Positions 8,776 through 18,534 of a stretch of DNA of 64,000 nucleotides are shown here, one piece after another. Position 1 is the first letter of the stretch, and the number at the start of each line of letters is the position of its first letter. Below the pieces are notes generated by a model that was not told where the DNA came from, made no database searches, and worked only from the letters and a program-made list of their open reading frames with translations. The stretch is taken from NCBI RefSeq assembly GCF_011799805.1, contig NZ_WXUB01000006.1, positions 124,001 through 188,000 of the forward strand. Reading direction: 5' to 3'. This DNA is from Maribellus sediminis (lineage in GTDB: Bacteria > Bacteroidota > Bacteroidia > Bacteroidales > Prolixibacteraceae). Both the position numbers and the translations under genes were made by a program.

Positions 8776-10701
8776 CTATTTGTTAAATCGAATGATAAAC
8801 GCTCCGCGAGGTGCAAAAGTGTACGACCATCGAGAGGTTACCGGTATAGTCTTAACTGAGAAATCCATTAGCGGATCATCCCCTTCCGAAATCAGCGTAC
8901 AATTAGAAAAGCTACTGTACTTTTCAAAATTTAACTTTACCGGCAATTCTTTATCTGTTCCGTTAATACCTACGACATATGATCGTGCATTTTTTTGTCG
9001 GGCAAGAACAATTACTTTTCCGGGTTCTGCCATCAGACTTTCGGTGTGGTCCCATGTGGCCGGAATTTCCTTTAAAAGGGTTTTGATTTCGTCAGGCAGC
9101 GATTCGAATGACTTTTTGGAGTCGGCAAAATGAATAACACCGGAAGTATATACCAGAGCTGTAGCCAGTTCATGAACCGCAGTGTTTAATCGCGGGAATT
9201 TTCTGATTGTAAGCGCAACCGGGGTATAATCTGTTGGTCCGGCAACGTTTCTGGTAAACGGCAGAACCGTATTTTGTTCAGCAGCTGTGGCCGGAAAACG
9301 GGGTTCATACAAGTATGATTCGGTGCCTAATACGGCTTCGGCGGTTACAAAATTTGGCCACGTCCTGTGCCATCCTCTGGGCACCGTACAACCATGAATA
9401 TTTACAAGTAATTTTTGTTCTGCCGCATCCTTAAAAAGTGCGTGAATTGTTTTTATGGCTTCCTGTCTGTCGGAACACCAAAAATCAATTTTCACACCGG
9501 CAACACCCATCTCTTTAAAAGTTTTTAAAGTATTTCTTCTGTTCTCAGGCTTATAGTAGTCGCCCGAATAACCCCACACAAATGGCTTTATTCCCCTTGC
9601 GTTAGCATAATCCAGTGTAGCACTGTCTCTGTTCGAGGCTTCCCATTTGGCATCAAAAAGTGTATATTCCCAGTTAAAATCAGCCGCTAAATCGGTAAAC
9701 TTATTGTATGTCGAAGCCAGCCCGTCGCAATCGTGCGACCACCATGCCCATGAAGCTTTACCTGAAGATATCCATGATGTATCTTCAATTTTTGAAGCTG
9801 GTGCCAGATCGGTGATCATTGTAGAAAGCAGAATCTCCCCTGCATCGTCCCCTATAATTATCGTTCTCCATGGCATTGTCCACGGTAATGTATAACGTGG
9901 CTTTGCATTGTTTTTTATTTCTGCTTTAAGGGTTACAACTTCGTTGTCGTTGGCAAACTCTACTTTGTAAATACCATCTTCGGAGTTTGGATTTAAGTGA
10001 CAACCACAAAAAGAGCCATCTGTACCCGATTCGGCTATTAGTAACCAGTTGCTTTTATTGTTTACATTAAACAGTGCCGGCATACACCAACCCACCGATT
10101 TATTTCGGGGATTTTCAATTGTATCTCCAATGCTTACATTGAAGTAAAAATCTTCGTAAGCCGGAGTGTAGTTGCCTGCGCTATTGTAGGGTTGCAGCCA
10201 TGCTTTTGCACTTTTCTCTATCCTGAAGCCGGTGAGTTCCTTCTCAACTACACGCATTTCTTTTCTTTCTTCCGAAAATCTGTAACGAAAAGCTACTCCC
10301 TCATCGCCGGCAATTAAATCGATTGTAAGAAATGCACCGGTGCCATTTTTAAGAATAACGCTTCTCCTATTAAAAACATGGTCAACGTTTTTCTGATGCC
10401 CGACAATCAGTTCATACTTCTCCCGCTGTCCTGCAACCGGAGTAATTTCAGTTATCGTTAATCCCCGCGAAAAATCCTCATCATCGCATATCAGTCCCAA
10501 CGGCGAATGCTCGATTACGATTTCATTATCATGTTTCACATCGTAAAACAATTCGCCCTGTTTGTTTAATGACAACACTATCTCGTTTAAGCCGTCTTTC
10601 GAAGTTACACCCGGTATCTTCCGGGCATCGGAACAGCTTACCAGCAATACAAATGGAATAAAAGCCACCACGATAAGTCGTTGATAAAGAAAGAGTTTCA
10701 T
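8776..10701 (-). CDS. GH97 retaining alpha-galactosidase-like enzyme, lipoprotein
   Basis: A 641-residue SusB-type glycosidase. The N-terminus ends in a lipobox (LLVSCSD, Cys about residue 24). An N-terminal beta-sandwich precedes the (beta/alpha)8 barrel and a C-terminal beta domain. The motif GVKIDFWCSDRQ holds an Asp where the retaining GH97 enzymes (for example the characterized Bacteroides alpha-galactosidase) have their nucleophile; inverting SusB-type alpha-glucosidases lack it. SWAWWSHDCDG and NIHGCTVPRGWHRTWPN are also typical. This favours alpha-galactosidase or a related retaining activity over alpha-glucosidase, though the sugar is an inference. It is the last gene of the long minus-strand run and is separated from the rest by an 0.8-kb gap carrying a dead GH2 gene, so it probably has its own promoter. 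Confidence 0.9.
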   Translation of the reverse strand: MKLFLYQRLIVVAFIPFVLLVSCSDARKIPGVTSKDGLNEIVLSLNKQGELFYDVKHDNEIVIEHSPLGLICDDEDFSRGLTITEITPVAGQREKYELIVGHQKNVDHVFNRRSVILKNGTGAFLTIDLIAGDEGVAFRYRFSEERKEMRVVEKELTGFRIEKSAKAWLQPYNSAGNYTPAYEDFYFNVSIGDTIENPRNKSVGWCMPALFNVNNKSNWLLIAESGTDGSFCGCHLNPNSEDGIYKVEFANDNEVVTLKAEIKNNAKPRYTLPWTMPWRTIIIGDDAGEILLSTMITDLAPASKIEDTSWISSGKASWAWWSHDCDGLASTYNKFTDLAADFNWEYTLFDAKWEASNRDSATLDYANARGIKPFVWGYSGDYYKPENRRNTLKTFKEMGVAGVKIDFWCSDRQEAIKTIHALFKDAAEQKLLVNIHGCTVPRGWHRTWPNFVTAEAVLGTESYLYEPRFPATAAEQNTVLPFTRNVAGPTDYTPVALTIRKFPRLNTAVHELATALVYTSGVIHFADSKKSFESLPDEIKTLLKEIPATWDHTESLMAEPGKVIVLARQKNARSYVVGINGTDKELPVKLNFEKYSSFSNCTLISEGDDPLMDFSVKTIPVTSRWSYTFAPRGAFIIRFNK

Positions 10702-10754
10702 TCAGAAAGGTTTAATTTTTTGTTTCTAATGATAATTTTATTCTTGAATTATTA

Positions 10755-10762
10755 CAAACTTA
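10755..10762 (-). promoter_or_regulatory. Candidate -7 element upstream of the GH97 gene
   Basis: Read on the minus strand this is TAAGTTTG, a perfect match to TAnnTTTG, 54 bases before the GH97 start. No TTTG is found at the expected -33 distance, so the call is tentative. It would give the GH97 gene an independent transcript. Confidence 0.35.
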
Positions 10763-10776
10763 TGGGATAAACATAC

Positions 10777-11320
10777 TTATAATTTCACCCCTGAGGTACC
10801 ATATATTACCTTTAATATCCCCTCTTTTGAGCTGTTCTCTTTCAGATTAAATTTGTCTGACTCCATGTAATCGAGAATTGACTTTTTAAGGTTTGAGCTA
10901 CGATGTCATTTCCGTCGTCTAAGTCGGACGAGCATACAAAGAGTTTCACCTCGCCCACTGCAAATTCAAACATTAATCCTAATTTTGAACAACGCTCAAA
11001 ATTATCCAATAAAGCGGGAAAGACTCTTCATCATCCAGACCTCTGTTGCTTTTGTTCGCTCTAAAAACAGGTGAATTCTTTTCGTTTTCCAATTTTCAGG
11101 AATATCAACCTCTCTCTGATACCACGCTTTCCCCTCGAACATGTATTTTCTGGTTAGGGTATACCATTCAATTTTATCGCTTTTCTGCCCTTTTTGATTT
11201 TCATCGGTGGTACCCGGTAAAACGACAGATTCGCCGAAGGCCTGTGTATAGCAATGCTCCTGAACCCCAACATTCGCAATGTCGATTCTGAAGCCCCATT
11301 TTCCTGATAAGTCTATTTTT
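10777..11320 (-). pseudogene. GH2-type glycosidase gene with internal deletion and frameshifts
   Basis: Minus-strand translation from about 11310 gives SGKWGFRIDIANVG, then LPGTTDENQKG, then LTRKYMFEGKAWYQREVDI and RIHLFLERTKATEVW. This is the N-terminal sugar-binding domain of a GH2-like glycosidase. It then jumps directly to what is normally the far C-terminus: KLGLMFEFAVGEVKLFVCSSDL, followed after a one-base shift by SILDYMESDKFNLKE and a TAA stop at 10777-10779. The whole catalytic barrel, several hundred residues, is absent. A frameshift also lies just before the first segment. The gene is therefore dead. Both halves are recognizable family sequence, so the call of a deleted relative of the GH2 sugar-binding group is fairly secure. 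Confidence 0.75.
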
Positions 11321-11513
11321 CAAAACTATTCGGTCAATTTCGTTTGATAATTTGTTTTGCTTAGCCTTTTGTAATCTTATGCTATCACAATTGGTTACCA
11401 GGCGCCTCCTGAACAGTACAATAATTTGTATTCAAGTCAATCTCCTGCTGAAACGCAACTATTTTGGTTTCAGGGCTATTTAAACGTTCGTCCTGTCTAT
11501 TTTCAGTCCAGCA
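11321..11513 (-). other. Non-genic gap with a short unassigned open segment
   Basis: Directly after the DUF5107 gene stop the minus strand stays open for about 40 codons (containing PETKIVAFQQEIDLN) without a start codon or recognizable domain. It may be debris from another lost gene. No terminator hairpin or promoter was seen. Confidence 0.3.
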
Positions 11514-14500
11514 TTACTGTCGTTCAATTTCAGTTTTCGCCCAGAGATTTGACACTGACAATTCAACAGCTTTCCTAAGATCTTCTTCAGCCTGATTCAT
11601 TTTCCCAAGACCTTTGTAGCCCAATCCCCTTAAAGTATAAGCTCTCGATTTTCTTGTATTTTCGGCATCACGCTCTCCAAATATGGCGAACAAATTTCCT
11701 GTGTTTTCATTTTCAGGATCAATTTGGCTTTCTCCTTCGGCTACAAGAGACTTAAAAATTTCATTTGCCTTTTTATCTTCTTTCAGACTCCTGTAACTTA
11801 ATCCTTTATAATAGTTCATTATTCCTGATTTGTCCGACGATTCCGCTTCAGCTGCCAAAGTGTAATGTGTTTTTGCATCCTTGTTATTCTTCAATGCGTC
11901 AAAGGCTAGTCCTATAAAATAATTCACCTGAATATCGCGGTTTCCGGACCGGGCACTGCCTGCCTCTTCATCAGGAATCTGTGCCAATTGAAAATGAGCT
12001 AGTGCATTTTTGTAATCACCTTCGGAAAAATACTTTAACCCTAATGAAAGCTGTGCATCGATAATCATCTCCCTAACCATTGAATTTCCTTCGCGGTAGC
12101 TAAACTTTTTGCCCTCCATGTATTCGAGCGATTTTTCGGGCTGGCCGGCAAGTGTCAGCACTTTTGTTTGGCGTACAAAAGCATCATCTCGATTTCGGAC
12201 CACTTCGTTTTTACCATCAAACAAGGCCAGTCTTTTGGCAATCGGACTATTATTCAATTCATACAAATTATCCAGCTCTGCATAGAAAATGGCATCCTGA
12301 TCATTCAATTCAACTGCCTTTTCATAATAGAAAATTGCCTGATCCAAATCTTTCAAATAACGGTAATTCCCCCATCCCAAATTCCGGTATGCCATTGCCA
12401 AACCGGGTTCTGCATCAACTGCTTTTTTCCAGTATTCCATAGCCAGATCAGCTTGTTTCCCGAACAAAATATTACCAAGATAATAATAGGCTTTGCCATC
12501 ATTTTCGTTGTATTTGAGGGCGGTTTTCAGCACATTAATCGTCTCCAGCCGGTAAGGGAAACAATAATCTTCCGGTAACTGCTGCGCTTCTGCGAATAAC
12601 TCACCAGCTTCAGCTGTATTTCCTTTTTTGTGCTGAATAAACCCGAGGTAATAATGAATTATTGGGTTGGTTGTTTCTATTCTTCGCAAAACGTCATCAG
12701 CTTCCGAAAACATTCCTTCGTTCACATAACCCACTGCCAACTCAAGGTAATTGTTATCAAAATCCCTCATTTTGGTTTTTAAAGCACTAAGCTCACTTTC
12801 GGCTTTTTGATTGTTGCCTGATTCTTTGGCTGCCAGATAAAGTTCATGGCCAATCCTAAAATTCAGAGGATCGAATACAGCAGCATTTTCAAGCATTGAA
12901 ATGGCGGCGGAATAATCGCCCAGTTTTCTTTGAATGGCAGCTTTTAAACCAATCGCCCGGGTGTTTTTTGTGTTAGTCGATAAGGATTCATTGATTTGAT
13001 GGAGCGCCTTTTCGAAATCACCTTTTATACATGAAATTTGAGCCAGTTCGAAATAAGCCGCCGAATGCCAGGCATAATCCCAGGTGGCACGGTACAGGGT
13101 ATCTATGGCCTCGTCGTACAAGCCCAGTGCCTTTAAGGTTAATCCCTGTAAATAAAGCGCTTCACAATTCGACGGGCGGGTATAATCGTGGGTAATTCTT
13201 TTGATTGCTTTACTAAAATAACTTCTTGCAGAAAGGTAGTCACCATTTTTAAGTGCGATGTTTCCCAATGCTGTATTCGTTCGAATATCGTTCGAATCAC
13301 GTTTTAAGGCTTCCCGATAGTAATCCATCGATCCGCCTTTCCCATTTTTATAGAACTGTTCCATCCGGTTGCCGGTAACAAAAAGTTCTTCAACCGTCTC
13401 AATTTCCTCAGGCATCGGTGGTGTGTCAAAAGCCTCAGGCAGCTCTTCTATCCATTCCTTTTTTAGGGGTTGATAGGAAACCAGAATTTCTCCGGTATTT
13501 GTATCAACAATTTCTGTATACAACTCATAAAAGTTATATTCACCTTCCATGTCTATTAGTTTGGTAAATGCATTTTTAGGCGAAATTTCAATGTCTTTTT
13601 CAAAGATTATTTCTTCCCCGTTCTTCAGAATAACTTTTGCATTCTCAACCAGTTTGGTGAGGTGATAGCCCAAAAACACTTTGCTATCTTCGCGCTGTTC
13701 AAGGTTTACAGCTCCGTCCAAATTTGCATTTTTAAAACCTTCAATATCTTTTACGGGATACCAGTATTGCTTCCACCGTTTGGTTTCGTAAGGTTTTATC
13801 CACGAATAGTCGGGCTGATTATCGGAATAAGCACCAACCATGATTTCAACATAAGGGCCGCTTGTTTCGGTTAGTCGTCCTTCTGTAGCCTGACCACGCA
13901 CACCGGAACCCCATTCCCATAATTTTGCCCCTTTTACAATATTATGATCGCCAATATGAACTGTTCCGCTGTTTGATCCGTGATCGTAGCCACCCATAAA
14001 ATCTTCTTTCAAATCGTATGAAAAAAACGAGGCTGATGATTTTACATTTTTCCACCAGCTGATATCAACCCCTTCAGTAAAATCCTGCCCCATATACTCT
14101 TCGGTTGAAATTGGCCAGTGCGTAAAATCTACTTTTGAATGGAAAGTTGCGAAATCGACACTTGGCGGGAAAATGACCTGGTAGTTCTCGTTGGTATGTG
14201 CGGCAACATTGGCCCAGTACAAAAAAGTGTGGGTAAAAGGGGTTGGATTGTATATGGACACCTCCGCTTCAAAATACGAGCGTTCGAGAAACATAGTCAC
14301 ACCAACCGTCCATCGCATGCCATGCCTCGGTTCTGTTTCGCCAATAAAAATGGTTTTGCTGTTATCTGCATTCTCCCTTAAAGTATAATCCATGGGCAAA
14401 AAAGTGGAAGCCCGGTGATGGTGCAACACGCACCACTCGATACCACCCGACACCCAGGCACCGGTCATTCCAAGGTTTCCGGGTTTTACTTCGTTGTTTT

Positions 14501-14843
14501 TATATACAAAATTGTATTGGTTTGATTTATCGGTTGCATGATACAATTTGCCACCAATTTCAGGAGTAATACACAATTCAATGTATTCGTTTTCGAGTTT
14601 AAGCGCTTTCCAGCTGTGCATTTCCTTATCATTCGAAATCACGTCGTTGAGTGCATAGGGATAGGTATGGCGGGCTGCCCCCTGATAATTTTCATCGGTA
14701 AAAAACACCGGCGCCTTTTCGGGTGACAATACTTTGTAGGTTGGAAGCACCCAGGCTTCCTCGCTCATTTTTACCTGAGCAGAAAGTTTTAAGCTCAAAA
14801 GGGTGGAAAAAATGATGCTGTACAAATAAAGTTTTCGGGTCAT
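11514..14843 (-). CDS. DUF5107 domain protein with C-terminal tetratricopeptide repeats
   Basis: A 1109-residue secreted protein with a signal peptide ending near LSAQ (residue 22). Residues 30-400 match the DUF5107 type: ELCITPEIGGKLYHA, SGGIEWCVLHHHRAST and YLYWANVAAHTNENYQ-like segments, resembling the beta-sandwich fold of aldose-epimerase-like domains. From about residue 495 to the end there are many TPR units, for example ALGNIALKNGDYLSARSYF and YRNLGWGNYRYLKDLDQAI. Such proteins recur in Bacteroidota PULs; their activity is not settled to my knowledge, and carbohydrate binding or glycosidase action is possible. Flanking gaps of 385 and 812 bases suggest a separate transcription unit, although it is co-oriented with the locus. 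Confidence 0.8.
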   Translation of the reverse strand: MTRKLYLYSIIFSTLLSLKLSAQVKMSEEAWVLPTYKVLSPEKAPVFFTDENYQGAARHTYPYALNDVISNDKEMHSWKALKLENEYIELCITPEIGGKLYHATDKSNQYNFVYKNNEVKPGNLGMTGAWVSGGIEWCVLHHHRASTFLPMDYTLRENADNSKTIFIGETEPRHGMRWTVGVTMFLERSYFEAEVSIYNPTPFTHTFLYWANVAAHTNENYQVIFPPSVDFATFHSKVDFTHWPISTEEYMGQDFTEGVDISWWKNVKSSASFFSYDLKEDFMGGYDHGSNSGTVHIGDHNIVKGAKLWEWGSGVRGQATEGRLTETSGPYVEIMVGAYSDNQPDYSWIKPYETKRWKQYWYPVKDIEGFKNANLDGAVNLEQREDSKVFLGYHLTKLVENAKVILKNGEEIIFEKDIEISPKNAFTKLIDMEGEYNFYELYTEIVDTNTGEILVSYQPLKKEWIEELPEAFDTPPMPEEIETVEELFVTGNRMEQFYKNGKGGSMDYYREALKRDSNDIRTNTALGNIALKNGDYLSARSYFSKAIKRITHDYTRPSNCEALYLQGLTLKALGLYDEAIDTLYRATWDYAWHSAAYFELAQISCIKGDFEKALHQINESLSTNTKNTRAIGLKAAIQRKLGDYSAAISMLENAAVFDPLNFRIGHELYLAAKESGNNQKAESELSALKTKMRDFDNNYLELAVGYVNEGMFSEADDVLRRIETTNPIIHYYLGFIQHKKGNTAEAGELFAEAQQLPEDYCFPYRLETINVLKTALKYNENDGKAYYYLGNILFGKQADLAMEYWKKAVDAEPGLAMAYRNLGWGNYRYLKDLDQAIFYYEKAVELNDQDAIFYAELDNLYELNNSPIAKRLALFDGKNEVVRNRDDAFVRQTKVLTLAGQPEKSLEYMEGKKFSYREGNSMVREMIIDAQLSLGLKYFSEGDYKNALAHFQLAQIPDEEAGSARSGNRDIQVNYFIGLAFDALKNNKDAKTHYTLAAEAESSDKSGIMNYYKGLSYRSLKEDKKANEIFKSLVAEGESQIDPENENTGNLFAIFGERDAENTRKSRAYTLRGLGYKGLGKMNQAEEDLRKAVELSVSNLWAKTEIERQ

Positions 14844-15228
14844 TGTATTAAAGTTTTCGGTTCTGTAATAGATTTATTTTTGGGTAATTGATTTTCTTTC
14901 TACCGAATATATTTTTGATGAATGAATTCCAGAGCACCAAATATGACAGTCAATTTCGCTTTTCCTGGTGCTCATTCTAATTCTTCCTTTTTTCTATAGG
15001 CATATTAATAGTTCAAAGTGTCAATTCGCCTAATATCCAGAAAAAAAACCGATAAGGAAATTGACTATCAAATCAAATGATGGACTATTCTCTTATCACA
15101 AATGGAAAACCAGCTATTCTATCATTTTAGCATTCTTCATACCAGGTTTTCGAGAATCTATGTCAATTCTCCTTTCCCGTTCCCGAACATTTTTATCATC
15201 CTATAATGCCTGTTGAATTCACCGTATT
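14844..15228. other. Intergenic gap, no gene seen
   Basis: 385 AT-rich bases between the GH2 and DUF5107 genes. No coding frame was supported on either strand. One inverted repeat (GAGCACCA at 14932-14939 and TGGTGCTC at 14966-14973, 26-base loop) is too loose to call a terminator. The leader of the DUF5107 gene probably lies here, but no TAnnTTTG match was found close to its start. Confidence 0.5.
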
Positions 15229-18200
15229 TCAATTTTCTGCCGGCTTAAAAGTAAAACTATAACTGTAACTGCCCGGATGAATTTGATACTGGTCCAGAAC
15301 CGGTAATCCCCACGCGTTGTCTCCTCCCACGCCCATTTGCTTACAATCAACATTAACAATCATATTTTGTCCTTTAACGATTTCATGATTGTGTTGAGCC
15401 TTCTCCAGGGCTTCCTGTTTGTAAGGCCAAGCGCTAACAGAAAGTAAATTTTCAGTATTCGCAGAAAACTCAAAAACTCCAATACCTTCACTGGCAAAGT
15501 TCACCCACCTCACATCGCAACGATTGGCATTTTCCTGTGGCCGCACATAAGGAGTAATCCAATTATTTATATTGGACTTATATATTCCAACCGGCGCAGA
15601 GGTTTTACGATCAATATAATTCTCATGTGGCCCTCTGCCATACCACTCAATTTCAGTCAGGTTTTTATTTAATTGAAACTGTAATCCAACCCTTGGTATA
15701 TTTGGAGCCTCCTCTGGAATATTAATTTCTACATCAAAAGATATTTGTCCACCCGGATAAAAAGTATGTTTTACGGTAGCCTGAGTTTGAGTTCCATTAA
15801 AAATCAGTTGGCTTTCAATGGAAACCTGATTCTCCAGCGAATCTATTTTTATTGATTGAAGTGAATAGTTTTGGCCTTCCGTTTCCCAAATCCCCATCTT
15901 TTCATCTACTTTCCACCCTTCATCATTGTCGGTCAGCGCTCTCCAAAAATTAAACTGCACACCATTCAAAATCACTTCTTCGCCATGATACTGAGCACCT
16001 GAAATCATACCGGTTGATTTACTAAGATTAGCTTTGAAAGCCTGATCCAAGATTAAGTACTCATCATTATTTTCAGTTACCATTACACGGCCTTCGAATG
16101 CCTCTTGTTGAGTCTTCATTCCGTCGGCAAGTTTAAACTGTTCCCATGCTACCACATCACCTTTTTTAGCCCAAATACAATCCTCTTTCAAAGTGAAATA
16201 AAAAGTAGCAAAGGTTTCATTGGCATCATCAATATTCAGATCATCAATTACAATTTGTACACTTTTACCTGCATCACAATTCACCTCAGCTAATTTACTT
16301 TGCCTGGTAAGTTTGCCATTTTCAATCACCTTATAACCAAAGGTATATTCATTGGTATTGGCTCTCAGGTTGTGATTGATCACTTCGATCGTTAGCGGTT
16401 CCGATTTTACAAGTTTTATATAGACAGGTTGATATACTTTTTGCAATTCATAGTAATGAGGATGAGGAATCAAATCAGCTCCTATGAGACCAGTAATATT
16501 GAAGTTTGAGTTATTCGGAAAATCTCCAAAATCACCTCCGTAAGCCCACCCATCCTGTGGTTTCAAAGGATTTTTATACAACGCCTGATCAATCCAGTCC
16601 CAAACAAAACCGCCGGCAAGCATATCGTTGGCATAAATCTGTTCCCAGTAATCGCTGAAATTTCCCAAACTATTACCCATTGCATGACTATACTCATTCA
16701 TCACAAATGGTCTTCCCGACGGGTATTTCCCATGTTGATGTTCAAAAGAGGTTTCGCCATGTTCTCCTTTCCGTATTGCTTTTCCCTGCAAATGTTCGTC
16801 TATCCATTCGATGGTTGGATAGGTCTGACTATCAAAATCAGCCACCAGGTTCATATCGGCATATTGAATCAATCGATGCTCGGGATCATTTTCATGAGTT
16901 ATCTTACGCATTTCTTCAAAGGCACTACCAAAGCCTGCCTCGTTTCCAAAAGACCACATGATCACGCTTGGATGCTGACGATCACGCCTGACCATACGTT
17001 TCATACGCTCAGTACAACCATAAGTCCACTCGGGCTTATCGCCGGGTAATATTCTTTTATGGTAACTCAGGCCATGAGTCTCCACATTGGCCTCATCCAT
17101 TACCATCATTCCGTATTTATCACACAGCTTATACCATCGGGGATCGTTGGGATAATGAGATGTACGTACAAAATTTATATTGGCCTTTTTCATTAATTCC
17201 AATTCCTTTATCATCTGTTGTTCAGAAACCACATAGCCTTGATCCGGTGAAAATTCATGACGATTGACTCCCCGTATTTTTAAAGGTTTTCCGTTAAAAA
17301 GCAATAGCTCTCCAACCACCTCAGACTTTCTGAATCCAACAGGAAGACGATAGGCTTCAATCACTTTTTCCCTGTTCTTTAATACTACCTGAACAGTATA
17401 TTGTTCGGGCCTGTCAGGCCACCACAATTCAACATTGCCTAATGTGATTTCCGGCAACGATACAGCTTTGTTATATCCTTTTTCTATATCCTGTATTCTA
17501 TATTCCTTTTTTGTCAATAGCTCATTAGCCGGAGACCATACAGAAACATCGATGCTATGCGAATTACTCTTGCTTTTGGTGAAATTTGCGGCTTCATAGT
17601 GAACCGTAATTTTGCCTTGTTTGGATTTTATATCCACTTCGGGTTCTGCATAAACATCCCATAGTGTAGATTTGGGAACGGCTCTTAAAAACACATCGCG
17701 AAAAATACCACTTAAGCGCCAAAAATCCTGGTCTTCGAGGTAAGAGCCATCGCAATACTTGTACACTTCAGCAGCAATCACATTTTCTCCTTCAACAAGA
17801 TAAGAGGTGATATCGAACTCTGAAGGCAGCCTAGAACCTTGCGTATATCCCACCTTTTGTCCGTTTACCCATACAAAAGCTGCCGAACTTATTCCTGCAA
17901 AATGTATAATTATTTGTTTGTCCGACCAATCATCAGGCACAGAGAATGTTTTGAGATAAGAGCTAACAGGATTTCGTTGACTGTAACTGGTAAACCGGGA
18001 ATCCGGATCATCCATTACCCTTGGAGGATTTACTTTGAACGGGTATCGAACATTTACGTACAAAGGCACTCCATAGCCCTGCCTTTCAACAATAGACGGC
18101 ACCGGAATTGTTGCCCATTCTGTGCTATTGAAGTCCAATCTGTAAAAATCCAAGGGCCTAACATACGGATCAGGTGACCAATGAAATTTCCAATCGCCAT

Positions 18201-18399
18201 TTAAGGATTTTACCCAGGTGGAATTCTCATAGGTTGTTCGCCGGGCATCTTCAATACTTTCGGCCGGCCAAAAAGCCGTTCTGGCCGGTAGTTTATTAAT
18301 TCCTATAACCATTGGATCCTGAATTTCGTCAGGAACCTGTCCTTTAATATGAAAAGGCCCCAGAATACAAGCTAATAATAGTACAAATGTTAGTCTCAT
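15229..18399 (-). CDS. GH2 beta-galactosidase, LacZ-type, secreted
   Basis: Large five-domain GH2 enzyme expected to release beta-linked galactose in the periplasm. The frame opens with a TTG at 18426, but the ATG at 18399 directly begins a signal peptide (MRLTFVLLLACILGPF, cleavage near IKGQ) and is preferred; the mature protein is about 1030 residues, normal for LacZ. Sugar-binding and Ig-like domains come first (DQDFWRLSGIFRDVFL). The barrel shows RTSHYPNDPRWYKLCD, the acid/base Glu in SFGNEAGFGSAF and the nucleophile Glu in FVMNEYSHAMGNSLGNF. The C-terminal domain has GRGPHENYIDRK, typical of bacterial beta-galactosidase small-chain regions. It follows GH31 in the minus-strand series. Confidence 0.93.
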   Translation of the reverse strand: MRLTFVLLLACILGPFHIKGQVPDEIQDPMVIGINKLPARTAFWPAESIEDARRTTYENSTWVKSLNGDWKFHWSPDPYVRPLDFYRLDFNSTEWATIPVPSIVERQGYGVPLYVNVRYPFKVNPPRVMDDPDSRFTSYSQRNPVSSYLKTFSVPDDWSDKQIIIHFAGISSAAFVWVNGQKVGYTQGSRLPSEFDITSYLVEGENVIAAEVYKYCDGSYLEDQDFWRLSGIFRDVFLRAVPKSTLWDVYAEPEVDIKSKQGKITVHYEAANFTKSKSNSHSIDVSVWSPANELLTKKEYRIQDIEKGYNKAVSLPEITLGNVELWWPDRPEQYTVQVVLKNREKVIEAYRLPVGFRKSEVVGELLLFNGKPLKIRGVNRHEFSPDQGYVVSEQQMIKELELMKKANINFVRTSHYPNDPRWYKLCDKYGMMVMDEANVETHGLSYHKRILPGDKPEWTYGCTERMKRMVRRDRQHPSVIMWSFGNEAGFGSAFEEMRKITHENDPEHRLIQYADMNLVADFDSQTYPTIEWIDEHLQGKAIRKGEHGETSFEHQHGKYPSGRPFVMNEYSHAMGNSLGNFSDYWEQIYANDMLAGGFVWDWIDQALYKNPLKPQDGWAYGGDFGDFPNNSNFNITGLIGADLIPHPHYYELQKVYQPVYIKLVKSEPLTIEVINHNLRANTNEYTFGYKVIENGKLTRQSKLAEVNCDAGKSVQIVIDDLNIDDANETFATFYFTLKEDCIWAKKGDVVAWEQFKLADGMKTQQEAFEGRVMVTENNDEYLILDQAFKANLSKSTGMISGAQYHGEEVILNGVQFNFWRALTDNDEGWKVDEKMGIWETEGQNYSLQSIKIDSLENQVSIESQLIFNGTQTQATVKHTFYPGGQISFDVEINIPEEAPNIPRVGLQFQLNKNLTEIEWYGRGPHENYIDRKTSAPVGIYKSNINNWITPYVRPQENANRCDVRWVNFASEGIGVFEFSANTENLLSVSAWPYKQEALEKAQHNHEIVKGQNMIVNVDCKQMGVGGDNAWGLPVLDQYQIHPGSYSYSFTFKPAEN

Positions 18400-18534
18400 G
18401 GATTTCTTTTTAATGGTCAGCAACAATCATAAGTTAAAATTGAGCACATTTTCATGGATATGATCTCAGATTATTTTCTCATTCGCAGATTATCTTTTAA
18501 TACACCGTGCGTGCAAACAAGATATCAAATCAAA

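Noticed and set aside
8714-9133. Plus-strand 139-codon open frame overlapping the GH97 gene
   Set aside because: It lies antisense to conserved GH97 coding sequence and shows no domain or signal peptide.
14932-14973. Inverted repeat GAGCACCA/TGGTGCTC as a terminator or operator
   Set aside because: The stem is only 8 base pairs with a 26-base loop and no U-run; such a match is expected by chance in a gap this long.
18400-18426. TTG start at 18426 for the GH2 gene
   Set aside because: The ATG at 18399 gives a normal signal peptide; the extra nine residues add nothing recognizable.
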